Part shown: piece by piece, positions 1 to 5,533 of the stretch
Layout: each line of letters begins with the position of its first letter
Numbering within the stretch: the first letter of the stretch is position 1
Assembly: GCA_030263275.1 (NCBI GenBank)
Contig: SZOR01000161.1
Coordinates: 1 to 7,186, forward strand
Length of the DNA: 7,186 nucleotides
Origin: DSNY01 sp016861185
Lineage (GTDB): Bacteria > Pseudomonadota > Gammaproteobacteria > Burkholderiales > Burkholderiaceae_F
Reading direction: 5' to 3'
The notes under the pieces: model-generated
Told to the model about the DNA's origin: nothing
Database searches by the model: none
Seen by the model: only the letters and a program-made list of their open reading frames with translations
Program-made: the position numbers and the translations under genes

Positions 1-1325
1 CGCCGATTCCCGAGCCCGCGCGCGGCGGGGTCGGCGATCCGCACGCGGAAACGGCGCGGCTGCTCGCTGCCGCCGTGACGATGCCGCGCGCGACCGCGGC
101 GATCGACGACGCGATCGACCGCGTCGTGCTGCATCCAGTCGCCGGGCTCGCGCTGCTCGCCTTGCTGCTCTTCCTGATGTTCCAGGCGGTCTACGCCTGG
201 GCGGCGCCGCTGCAGGATGGCATCGAATCGGCGACGACGGCGCTCGGCGCGCAGGTCCACGCGCTCCTGCCGCCGGGTCCGCTCAGAAGCCTGCTCATCG
301 ACGGCGTGATCGCCGGCGCCGGCAGCGTGCTCGTGTTTCTGCCGCAGGTGCTGATCCTGTTCCTGTTCATCCTATCGCTCGAGGAGTCCGGCTATCTGCC
401 GCGTGCGGCCTTCCTGCTCGACCGGCTGATGGTCGGTTCGGGGCTGTCCGGCCGCTCGTTCATCCCGCTGCTGTCGAGCTTCGCGTGCGCGGTGCCCGGC
501 ATCATGGCCACGCGCTCGATCCAGCATCCGCGCGACCGGCTCGTGACGATTCTCGTCGCGCCGCTGATGACCTGCTCGGCGCGGCTGCCGGTGTATGCGC
601 TGCTGATCGGCGCGTTCGTCCCGGCGCGCGAGGTCGCCGGTGCGCTGAACCTGCAGGGGCTGGTGCTGTTTGCGCTGTACGCGGCCGGCATCGCCGGCGC
701 GGTGGCCGTCGCCTACGCGATCAAGCGCTTTGCGCCCGGCACCGGAGAGCATCCGCTGCTGCTCGAGCTGCCTTCGTACCGGCTGCCGAACCCGCGCGAC
801 CTCGCGCTCGGGCTGCTCGAACGCGCGCATGTCTTCGTGCGGCGGGTCGGCACGATCATCCTCGCCCTGACGGTGCTCCTGTGGGCGCTCGCGAGCTTCC
901 CCGCGCCGCCGGCGGACACGACGCTGCCCGCGATCCACTACAGCTTCGCCGGGCAGGTCGGCCGCGCGCTCGAGGTCGTCTTCGCTCCGATCGGCTTCAA
1001 CTGGCAGATCGCGATCGCGCTGGTGCCGGGGCTCGCCGCGCGCGAAGTGGCGGTCGGCGCGCTCGCGACCGTCTACGCGCTGTCGGCAAGCGGCGAGGAC
1101 GCGGCCGTTCAGCTCGCGCCGGTGATCGCCGCGCAGTGGGAGCTTGCGACCGCGTTCGCGCTGCTCGCGTGGTACGTCTTCGCGCCGCAATGCATCGCCA
1201 CGCTCGCGGTGATCCGGCGCGAAACCAACTCGTGGCGGACGATGGCTTTGGCCGCGTCGTATCTCACGCTGCTCGCGTATGCGGCGGCCTTCGTCACCTA
1301 TCGCGTCGCGTCGGCGCTCGCATGA
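1..1325 (+). CDS. feoB: Ferrous iron transport protein B, C-terminal membrane part (5' end outside window)
   Basis: FeoB is the inner-membrane permease that imports Fe2+; its N-terminal G domain lies upstream of the window. The reading frame is open from base 3, so the in-frame GTG at 75 is internal and not the start; 440 residues are visible. A soluble linker leads into the first membrane helix (about bases 130-205). The Gate-type core is recognisable from SFACAVPGIMATR (from about 477), PLMTCSARLPVY (561-596) and GLAAREVAVGAL (about 1029-1064), followed by FAPQCIATLAVIRRE near the end. At least seven hydrophobic segments can be counted. Its stop overlaps the start of the next gene (ATGA), showing translational coupling inside a feo operon. 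Any feoA, and a Fur-controlled promoter if present, would be upstream and out of sight. The identification is firm; the truncation is an edge effect, not decay. Confidence 0.96.
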   Translation, partial: PIPEPARGGVGDPHAETARLLAAAVTMPRATAAIDDAIDRVVLHPVAGLALLALLLFLMFQAVYAWAAPLQDGIESATTALGAQVHALLPPGPLRSLLIDGVIAGAGSVLVFLPQVLILFLFILSLEESGYLPRAAFLLDRLMVGSGLSGRSFIPLLSSFACAVPGIMATRSIQHPRDRLVTILVAPLMTCSARLPVYALLIGAFVPAREVAGALNLQGLVLFALYAAGIAGAVAVAYAIKRFAPGTGEHPLLLELPSYRLPNPRDLALGLLERAHVFVRRVGTIILALTVLLWALASFPAPPADTTLPAIHYSFAGQVGRALEVVFAPIGFNWQIAIALVPGLAAREVAVGALATVYALSASGEDAAVQLAPVIAAQWELATAFALLAWYVFAPQCIATLAVIRRETNSWRTMALAASYLTLLAYAAAFVTYRVASALA

Positions 1326-1534
1326 CCGCCTACGAACTGTTCGAGACGGCAGCGATCGCGCTCGCGGTCGTCGCCGCAGCGCGCTATGCGTTCGTCCGGC
1401 TGCGGGCCGCCGCAACGACAGCGGCGCGCGCCGAGCGGACCGGTTGTTCGTCGGGCTGCGACGGCTGCAGCGGCTGTCCGCCGCCGACCGAGCAGCGCAT
1501 CCGCTTCGTCGCGCAGCCGCGCAATGATGTCTGA
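1322..1534 (+). CDS. Small Cys-rich FeoB-associated membrane protein (DUF6587-like)
   Basis: A 70-residue protein starting at ATG 1322, overlapping the feoB stop by ATGA. One hydrophobic helix (about residues 8-24, AIALAVVAAARYAFV) is followed by a short basic, Ala-rich linker and the cluster GCSSGCDGCSGCPPP, which has four Cys in C-x3-C-x2-C-x2-C spacing. A short polar tail follows. Proteins of this shape (one anchor plus clustered Cys) are commonly encoded directly after feoB in proteobacteria and are annotated as FeoB-associated Cys-rich protein or DUF6587. The Cys cluster could bind Fe2+ or an Fe-S centre near the exit of the permease, but that role is inferred and not established. No gene follows on this strand, so it is probably the last gene of the operon. 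The family assignment is likely; the function is open. Confidence 0.85.
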   Translation: MTAYELFETAAIALAVVAAARYAFVRLRAAATTAARAERTGCSSGCDGCSGCPPPTEQRIRFVAQPRNDV

Positions 1535-1555
1535 GTACAAAGTCCATCGAAGCGC

Positions 1556-1581
1556 GGCTCCGTGAGCCATTGATAGCTCAC
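1556..1581. terminator. Candidate hairpins downstream of the feo operon
   Basis: Two perfect but mutually exclusive stems lie 21 bases after the last feo stop codon: GGCTC-CGT-GAGCC (1556-1568) and GTGAGC-N8-GCTCAC (1562-1581), which share the GAGC arm. There is no T tract, so intrinsic termination is doubtful. They may simply protect the mRNA 3' end. Confidence 0.25.
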
Positions 1582-1790
1582 CTCGCCGATTGTCGAGAAA
1601 GTCCGCCGAGCAGGCTTCCTCCAACTAGTCGCTCGCAGCGCGTGCTGTCGACCCGAAGCTGCCTTTATGCCGCTCGAATTGCCATCGGGATATCAGACAT
1701 TGGCAATCGTCGTTTCGCGATTCAAGGCTGTCGAGTTCAACTCACTTCAACTGATACCGCTTCACGGTAGCGGCGAGAAGCAGTTCCGCC

Positions 1791-1828
1791 GAACGGTAGA
1801 GCCGAAACCAAGCGGCAGCCGGTCGCTG
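1791..1828 (+). repeat. Degenerate motif GAACGGTAGA-N22-TCGCTG, left copy
   Basis: GAACGGTAGA (1791-1800) is followed by 22 bases and TCGCTG (1823-1828). The same two blocks, 23 bases apart, occur on the opposite strand at 4551-4513. The bases between are related but diverged: both contain an AGCCG block and a GGC-rich block. It ends two bases before the stop codon of the neighbouring minus-strand gene. Together the two copies flank the 2.5-kb LysR/ABM cassette in inverted orientation. Chance similarity of short blocks cannot be excluded. Confidence 0.4.
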
Positions 1829-1829
1829 T

Positions 1830-2402
1830 TCATCGTCCCCACGGGTACAAGCGCGGAATCCAGGCCGTCAGGGCACTCGACAAGGCCACCGCGATGACGG
1901 ATCCGACGATCAGCAGCGGCCACGAGTCCGGCTTCAGCGCGCCCAGGGCCACGATCAATGTCAGCGCGGGCAGATCGAGAAAGTGCGTGAACGACGGGAC
2001 CAGCTTGCCGCGTTCCCGTTCGAGCTCCGGCGTGAAGCGGCCTTCGGCCAGCGCCCGGCGGGTCATGCGGCGCATGCGCATGAAGTACAGCCGCGTGACC
2101 GTGTTGCCTTCGATGAACTCGGCGAGGAACAGGATCACCATGCCGGCCAGCCACGGCACGCCCAGGAAGGCCAGCCCGCCATGGAACTCGGCGATCATCC
2201 AGCCGCCGGAGAAAAGCAGCAGCAGCGAGCCCGGCACGACCAGACCGTCGTAGCAGACCGCGATGTTGCGCACTGCCTCGGCGAACGGGAGCAGGTCGCG
2301 CAACTGGCGCGATCGCAGGTCGGCCATCCAAACCGCCATCAGCCCTGCGCCCATCAGGATGGCGCCCAGGATATGGACGAACTTCAGAAGGTTGTAGGTC
2401 AT
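1830..2402 (-). CDS. DUF2269 family integral membrane protein
   Basis: A 190-residue membrane protein, third gene of the minus-strand operon. The opening LLKFVHILGAILMGAGL is the typical DUF2269 start, a helix with a His in LKFVH near its cytoplasmic end. Hydrophobic segments lie at about 5-27, 52-72, 78-97, 140-157 and 160-182. A strongly basic loop (LYFMRMRRMTRRALAEGRF, 105-123) between segments 3 and 4 should be cytoplasmic by the positive-inside rule. The C-terminus is short (RLYPWGR). The start at 2402 gives the family-like N-terminus; its ribosome site is a weak G-rich run (GGGGG five bases upstream). It follows the previous gene by 28 bases, so the two are probably co-transcribed. The function of DUF2269 is unknown; it resembles small quinone/haem membrane proteins only in general shape. 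Family call good, role unknown. Confidence 0.85.
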   Translation of the reverse strand: MTYNLLKFVHILGAILMGAGLMAVWMADLRSRQLRDLLPFAEAVRNIAVCYDGLVVPGSLLLLFSGGWMIAEFHGGLAFLGVPWLAGMVILFLAEFIEGNTVTRLYFMRMRRMTRRALAEGRFTPELERERGKLVPSFTHFLDLPALTLIVALGALKPDSWPLLIVGSVIAVALSSALTAWIPRLYPWGR

Positions 2403-2430
2403 GGCCGCCCCCAGGCGCCGCCGACGTCCG

Positions 2431-2898
2431 TCAGACGGCCTTGGCGGCCGAAAGCGGCGTGGCGCGCAGCCGGCCGGCCATGCGCAGCCCGTCGCGCACG
2501 TTCAGTCCCATCAGCGCGAGGTTCGTCGCGCCGGCGATCAGCTCGATGGCCTGCACCACGTAGAACGCGATGTCGAACGAGCCGGCCGCGGCCCAGCGGT
2601 TCAGCACGATGGCGCAGGGCACCAGCACGAGCAGCCCGTTGCCGGCGATGAAGGGCATGCGCTTCTTCTTGGCGTCGACTAGTCGGCCCTTGCGAGACTT
2701 GGCCAGGAACATGCCGCTGCCGCCGGCGGCGGCGATGGCCGGGATCAAGATCCACAGGCCCGGGGTCACGATCAGCGACTTCAGCTGCGCCACCGCGGCA
2801 TGCGATCCGAACAGCTCGGCCAGGATCGTGGACAGGAAGAAGGTAGCGATGCACAGCGGGGCGAGAATCCCCGCGATGAGGTGGGCGCGTTTGGGCAT
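2431..2898 (-). CDS. Four-helix membrane protein of unknown function
   Basis: A 155-residue protein starting at ATG 2898, with a clear AAAGGA site five bases upstream; the frame is open further upstream, but that part overlaps the preceding gene and has no ribosome site. Hydrophobic helices lie at about 7-30, 44-66, 82-100 and 109-134. Recognisable patterns are a helix ending in FFLSTILAELFG, a GLWILIPAIAAAGGSGMF segment, the basic loop KSRKGRLVDAKKKRMPF, an NGLL-x2-VP helix and the closing GATNLALMGLNVRDGLR. I recognise this as a conserved small transmembrane type but cannot name a family or function. It sits 25 bases after the ABM-domain gene and 28 before the DUF2269 gene, so the two membrane proteins may act together, perhaps as a small redox or membrane-stress complex (inference only). 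Confidence 0.85.
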   Translation of the reverse strand: MPKRAHLIAGILAPLCIATFFLSTILAELFGSHAAVAQLKSLIVTPGLWILIPAIAAAGGSGMFLAKSRKGRLVDAKKKRMPFIAGNGLLVLVPCAIVLNRWAAAGSFDIAFYVVQAIELIAGATNLALMGLNVRDGLRMAGRLRATPLSAAKAV

Positions 2899-2923
2899 GA
2901 GGGTCCTTTCAGGGGGTACTCGG

Positions 2924-3292
2924 TCAGGCCGCGCAGAGGTTGCGCACAGCGACCTTGGTGAACAGGTGCGGCTGCGCGATAGCGCTCGACGGGTAGGCCG
3001 CCAGCGCACCGACGAAGTCGGGATGGGTGAAGGCGGCACGGAAGTCCTCCACCGAGTCCCACAGCGCGTAGTTCATGAACATGCAGCTGCCGCCGGTGGC
3101 GCGATGCAACTGCGTCGACAGGAAGCCCGGCTGCCGCTTCATCCAAGTGGCATCCTTTTCCCACGCGGCCATCAGCGCCGGAATGTCGGCCTCGGCAACA
3201 GTGAACAGATTCACCAGGACGACCGGCGTGGCCGTGCTTTTGAGCTGTTGTTCGATGGGGAAGGCGGGGTCGAGTGGGCGCAGATTCAACAT
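2924..3292 (-). CDS. Antibiotic biosynthesis monooxygenase (ABM) domain protein
   Basis: A 122-residue single-domain protein and first gene of the minus-strand operon. The start at 3292 is chosen because GGAG lies seven bases upstream and the longer open frame runs into the control region. The ABM ferredoxin-like fold is visible as strand VVLVNLF (24-30), helix 35-53 (DIPALMAAWEKDATWMKRQ), strand FLSTQLHR (57-64), strand MFMNYALWDS (71-80), helix VEDFRAAF (81-88) and the terminal PHLFTKVAV strand (108-116). WMKRQPG-x4-QLHR and NYALWDS are typical of this branch. Members are cytoplasmic homodimers: some are cofactor-free quinone or polyketide oxygenases, others haem-degrading, and many have no known substrate. 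No activity can be assigned here. Divergent placement against a LysR regulator suggests induction by a small molecule that the operon handles. Confidence 0.9.
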   Translation of the reverse strand: MLNLRPLDPAFPIEQQLKSTATPVVLVNLFTVAEADIPALMAAWEKDATWMKRQPGFLSTQLHRATGGSCMFMNYALWDSVEDFRAAFTHPDFVGALAAYPSSAIAQPHLFTKVAVRNLCAA

Positions 3293-3419
3293 GACGTGTC
3301 TCCGGTGTGTTGCTGGTGACTGCACTGTAGAAACCAGGCTGTGCCGCGCATAGCCCGAAGGAGGCGACACACTGTTGGGCGATCACCGACAATCGCGATC
3401 CACCGACCGGAGTTGCGCC
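3293..3419. promoter_or_regulatory. Shared divergent control region of the ABM operon and the LysR gene
   Basis: 127 non-coding bases between two divergent start codons, the usual place for LysR-type operator sites. The best structure is an imperfect dyad GCACTG-N11-CTGTGC (3322-3344, one arm mismatch). It overlaps a possible -10 for the ABM operon, TACAGT on the minus strand (3329-3324), 31 bases upstream of that start codon. No convincing -35 stands 17-18 bases away, which would fit an activator-dependent promoter. The exact operator is a guess; that this region carries the control sites is likely. Confidence 0.5.
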
Positions 3420-4337
3420 ATGGACCGTTTCGACGCGATGCGCGCTTTCGTGCAAGTTGTGGACAGCGGCAGCTACACCAAGGCGGCGCTGCAACTGAAC
3501 CTGCACAAGGCCACCGTCAGCCAGCAAATCCAGCAGCTTGAAGACAAGCTTGGCGCGCGGCTGCTCACGCGCACGACCCGCTCGGTGACGCCTACCGAAG
3601 AAGGGTTGGCGTACTACCAGCACGCGTGCGCGATCCTGCAGCAGGTGGATGAGGTCGAGTCCCAGCTGCGCAAGGGCACCAGCGCGCCCGCGGGGCATCT
3701 GCGCGTCGACGTGCCGGTGGCCATGGGCCGCCTGGTGTTTGCGCCCGAGATCCGGGGTTTCCTCGAGCGCTACCCCAAGATCACGATCGAGCTGGGTTGC
3801 ACCGACCGTGCCGTCGACCTGGTGCAGGAAGGTGTGGACTGCGCGCTGCGCGGCGGACCGTTGCCGGACTCGCGCCTGGCCGCCCGCCGTGTCGGCGATC
3901 TGCGCTTCGCGCTGTGTGCCGCGCCGCGCTACATCGAGCAACACGGCCTGCCCGGCACGCCCGATGACCTCTCTCGCCACCACCAGATCGGCTACGTGCT
4001 GGCATCCACCGGCAAGGTGCGGCCCGTGACCCTGATGCGCGAGGGCCGCAAGCGGGTGTTCGACGTGCCGGCACGCTTCGTCACCACCGACAGCGCGGCC
4101 GCCCTGAGCGCGGGCCTGGACGGGCTGGGCATCATCGTTCTGGCGGAATTCGTGGCCAGCCACTACCTGACCAGTGGCGCCTTGGTGCGCGTCCTGCCGG
4201 GCTGGCAGTGCCCTTCACTGCCGCTGCACTTAGTGACGCCCACAATCCGCAAGCGTGCGGCGCGAGTGCAGGCCTTCATGGATTGGGCGCACGCCCTGCT
4301 GCTGCGGCGAATGGGCCCACAGTTGGAGGCCCGATAG
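3420..4337 (+). CDS. LysR family transcriptional regulator (CrgA-like)
   Basis: A 305-residue DNA-binding regulator of standard LysR length. The start at ATG 3420 has GGAG seven bases upstream and gives the canonical opening MDRFDAMRAFVQVVDSGSYTKAA. The winged HTH covers residues 1-60 (recognition region about 18-40, LNLHKATVSQQIQQLEDKLGARLL), followed by the linker helix 60-90 (EEGLAYYQHACAILQQVDEVE). The effector-binding domain starts near GHLRVDVPVAMGR and shows the CrgA-type sequence FLERYPKITIELGCTDRAVDLVQEG, CALRGG and LAARRVGDLRFALCAAP. Such proteins act as tetramers on divergent promoters, so the natural target is the ABM-membrane operon and its own gene; the co-inducer is unknown. 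Its stop codon lies directly against transposase debris. Codon use matches the operon it faces rather than the flanking genes. Confidence 0.95.
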   Translation: MDRFDAMRAFVQVVDSGSYTKAALQLNLHKATVSQQIQQLEDKLGARLLTRTTRSVTPTEEGLAYYQHACAILQQVDEVESQLRKGTSAPAGHLRVDVPVAMGRLVFAPEIRGFLERYPKITIELGCTDRAVDLVQEGVDCALRGGPLPDSRLAARRVGDLRFALCAAPRYIEQHGLPGTPDDLSRHHQIGYVLASTGKVRPVTLMREGRKRVFDVPARFVTTDSAAALSAGLDGLGIIVLAEFVASHYLTSGALVRVLPGWQCPSLPLHLVTPTIRKRAARVQAFMDWAHALLLRRMGPQLEAR

Positions 4338-4339
4338 GA

Positions 4340-4531
4340 GCAAGGGTGACAAGTCGCGCGGCGTTCTTGGCCTGCGCCCAGGTAGCGCAACTCCTCGAAT
4401 CCCATCCGCCGATTGAGCATACGGAGCAAGCGCTCAAGCTTGGCCCGAGTGGTGGCCGTCTTGAAGAGCAAGCCATGTCCACCGATCGGGTTGCCAGGAA
4501 GCAGACTGTGGGCAGCGACAGGAAGTGGCCG
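4340..4531 (-). pseudogene. Degenerate C-terminal remnant of an IS5-family DDE transposase
   Basis: Read on the minus strand, 4447-4376 encodes RAKLERLLRMLNRRMGFEELRYLG. After one frame change, 4371-4342 encodes AKNAARLVTL. Joined, this matches the IS5-type C-terminal pattern RAK-V-E-H-x2-R-x3-R-x2-G-Y/F-x3-RYRG-L-AKN-x3-L-x-TL, in which the E is the third residue of the DDE catalytic triad (here codon 4435-4433). The frameshift falls exactly where the family has one residue between G and AKN: four bases (4375-4372) replace one codon. Upstream in frame, LLPGNPIGGH (about 4504-4475) recalls the PGNPYDGHTL segment of some IS5 transposases, but a large part between is missing and the frame stops at 4534. 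The remnant ends against the LysR stop codon. It is inactive and shows that an IS once lay at this border. The pattern is matched from memory, not by alignment. Confidence 0.6.
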
Positions 4532-4551
4532 TTAGCGGCTTTCTACCGTTC
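4513..4551 (-). repeat. Degenerate motif GAACGGTAGA-N23-TCGCTG, right inverted copy
   Basis: On the minus strand, GAACGGTAGA (4551-4542) is followed by 23 bases and TCGCTG (4518-4513). It is the inverted partner of the copy at 1791-1828. It is wholly non-coding and partly overlaps the upstream end of the IS remnant. Confidence 0.4.
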
Positions 4552-4723
4552 TTTCGGGGAGCGGACGTTGTCCAGGCGAGCAGCCACTGAGTGACCCTCA
4601 CCGGCGTCCGGTCAGGCGAACTTTGCGACCGCTGCGCCCGATGGGGTTTGTTCGCCACCGACGGACTTCACTGGTCGAATTCGCCAACAAAAGGGCCACC
4701 GGACGGACAGGGCAACCGCGCTT

Positions 4724-4729
4724 TATCAT
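4724..4729 (+). promoter_or_regulatory. Candidate -10 element of the HTH gene, very close to its start codon
   Basis: TATCAT (4724-4729) ends seven bases before ATG 4737. Transcription would start at or next to the start codon, giving a leaderless or near-leaderless mRNA. The -35 position reads CGGACG, which is poor. No Shine-Dalgarno site precedes this ATG (only GGGGC). The surrounding 9-mer TTTATCATC (4722-4730) recurs in the palindromic promoter at 5341-5349. Confidence 0.4.
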
Positions 4730-4736
4730 CGGGGCA

Positions 4737-5291
4737 ATGACGCCCCCCCGCGACCTCGCCCGGATCCGGCTCGCCAACGCGCTGCTGCTGTTCGACGAGT
4801 TCGTCCGCCAGGCGGCGCGCAATCCCGACGCCGCCACCCTGCGCGGGCTCGAAGGCCGTTTCGCCGAGCGGCTGCAGATCCAACCGAGCTACTGGAGCCA
4901 GATCAAGAACCGTTCGCGGCAGATCGGCGAGCGGCTCGCGCGGCAGTTCGAGCAGCGCATGCACAAACCCTTCGGCTGGATGGACCAGCGGCACGAACCT
5001 GGGCCGGCCGCCGTCGGTGCCGAGGCGGCTGCGCCGGACGCCGCGGTCGACGCGGGGCGGCCGCGCGACGACGACGAGCGCTTCATCGTCAGTCTGGTGC
5101 TGAGCTATTACCGTCGCCACCCCGAACGCGCGCGCGCGCGCCTGCTCGAACTGCTCGGCGAGGTGCTCGCACCGGCGCCCGAACCGCACGTGGCCGATGC
5201 CGTGGCCGCGCGCAGAACGGCAGCCGAGCGGGACGCCGAACTGTGGCGGCACTCGCAGCAGGGTGTTGCGCCGTTGAAACGCAAGCGGTGA
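4737..5291 (+). CDS. Putative XRE-like helix-turn-helix transcriptional regulator
   Basis: A 184-residue protein, start taken as ATG 4737, because coding-like sequence begins there and the earlier in-frame start at 4623 would add 38 residues of non-protein-like sequence. An N-terminal helical region (7-30) leads to a HTH-like core at about 35-78: LRGLEGRFAERLQIQPSYWSQIKNRSRQIGERLARQFEQRM, where SYWSQIKN is the recognition helix and RQIGERLARQFE the helix after it. It closes with KPFGWMD (77-83), the typical end of Cro/C1-type repressor domains. Then comes an Ala/Pro-rich linker (86-112), a second helical segment (113-144, ERFIVSLVLSYYRRHPE) and a basic tail ending KRKR. The linker-plus-helix part could serve dimerisation. 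Shared TTTATCATC sequence suggests it controls itself and the promoter just downstream. Codon use matches feoB. The target and signal are unknown. Confidence 0.8.
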   Translation: MTPPRDLARIRLANALLLFDEFVRQAARNPDAATLRGLEGRFAERLQIQPSYWSQIKNRSRQIGERLARQFEQRMHKPFGWMDQRHEPGPAAVGAEAAAPDAAVDAGRPRDDDERFIVSLVLSYYRRHPERARARLLELLGEVLAPAPEPHVADAVAARRTAAERDAELWRHSQQGVAPLKRKR

Positions 5292-5318
5292 GCGGGCGCG
5301 CCGCCGTGAGAATTCCGC

Positions 5319-5348
5319 TTGCGCTTCTGATAAACGCATGTTTATCAT
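5319..5348 (+). promoter_or_regulatory. Probable sigma70 promoter with an embedded perfect palindromic operator
   Basis: TTGCGC (5319-5324), an 18-base spacer and TATCAT (5343-5348) form a plausible promoter. TGATAAAC (5328-5335), GCAT, GTTTATCA (5340-5347) is a perfect dyad with 8-base arms filling the spacer and overlapping the -10, the classic position for a repressor. It lies 36 bases after the HTH gene's stop codon. The predicted transcript would start near 5355 and carry a leader of about 74 bases to the ATG at 5429. The dyad is directly visible; the promoter and the identity of the repressor are inferred. Confidence 0.55.
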
Positions 5349-5428
5349 CCGCTCCGTCGCTGCAGTCGCTCCGAACCGCGGATCGAGCTGCAGTTCCCAT
5401 CCACCGCCGACCGAAAAGGAACCGCACG

Positions 5429-5521
5429 ATGTTCGAGCAAAACCTCGTTTGCACGGGCATCGGCTCGGCCATGGTCGGCGGGCAGCCGACCCTCCGCACC
5501 CGGGCGCTGCGCGCGCACTAG
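5429..5521 (+). CDS. 30-residue ORF (small protein or leader peptide)
   Basis: ATG 5429 is preceded by AAAGGA with eight bases of spacing, one of the better ribosome sites in the window, and the frame reads MFEQNLVCTGIGSAMVGGQP to a TAG at 5521. It has a small hydrophobic centre (LVCTGIGSAMVGG, residues 6-18), too short and Gly-rich for a confident membrane helix, one Cys, and a basic tail (RTRALRAH). It stands alone between the palindromic promoter and a hairpin terminator that begins 12 bases after the stop. That makes it either an independent micro-gene or a leader peptide upstream of the 52-residue gene. I recognise no family. The clean signals around it are the main reason to call it. 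Confidence 0.5.
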   Translation: MFEQNLVCTGIGSAMVGGQPTLRTRALRAH

Positions 5522-5533
5522 CGCCGCCGCCTC

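Larger units (their letters stand above)
1535..1829. other. Gene-free stretch with degenerate repeat-like sequence
   Basis: I see no supportable gene in these 295 bases. The short ORFs in both directions lack Shine-Dalgarno sites and protein-like composition. GC content drops and codon-style periodicity disappears. The text contains several loosely similar 20-30 base units (around 1647-1675, 1676-1705 and 1785-1828), resembling the decayed intergenic repeat debris common in high-GC proteobacteria; that resemblance is an impression, not an alignment. A short stem CCGCT-N7-AGCGG (1757-1773) lies beyond the stop of the minus-strand DUF2269 gene but has no T run. The part from 1791 has an inverted partner near 4551. 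Confidence 0.55.
4338..4736. other. Gene-free stretch with IS remnant and degenerate repeat
   Basis: There is no intact gene in these 399 bases. The left half carries a decayed transposase fragment on the minus strand and the middle carries the inverted copy of the GAACGGTAGA motif, both listed separately. The right part (about 4560-4700) shows lower GC, no coding periodicity and nothing I can name. The plus-strand frame that leads into the HTH gene is open from 4623, but its composition there is not protein-like. Confidence 0.55.

Noticed and set aside
75..77. GTG as the start of the first gene
   Set aside because: The frame is open to the left edge and the residues upstream read as the FeoB linker, so the gene is cut by the window.
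372..1547. Long minus-strand open frame of 391 codons opposite feoB
   Set aside because: It is Arg-rich with no domain pattern and lies exactly antisense to an unmistakable FeoB sequence; such shadow frames are normal in high-GC genes.
1983..3319. Plus-strand open frames opposite the minus-strand operon (1983-2651, 2570-3319)
   Set aside because: They have low-complexity composition, no ribosome sites and no recognisable motifs, while the opposite strand has three coherent proteins with good start sites.
2781..4163. 460-codon minus-strand frame across the LysR gene and control region
   Set aside because: It is an antisense shadow: it crosses a divergent promoter region and its sequence is His/Arg/Gln-rich without domains.
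4527..4640. Integron attC-like site suggested by a CGTTAGC block
   Set aside because: The core-site spacing and the matching RYYYAAC partner are missing, and no cassette array or integrase is present.
5328..5347. Fur box reading of the palindrome
   Set aside because: The ends GATAA and TTATC fit an iron box, but the spacing is one base short and the centre does not fit; it is also beyond the HTH gene and not upstream of feo. It remains a weak alternative.
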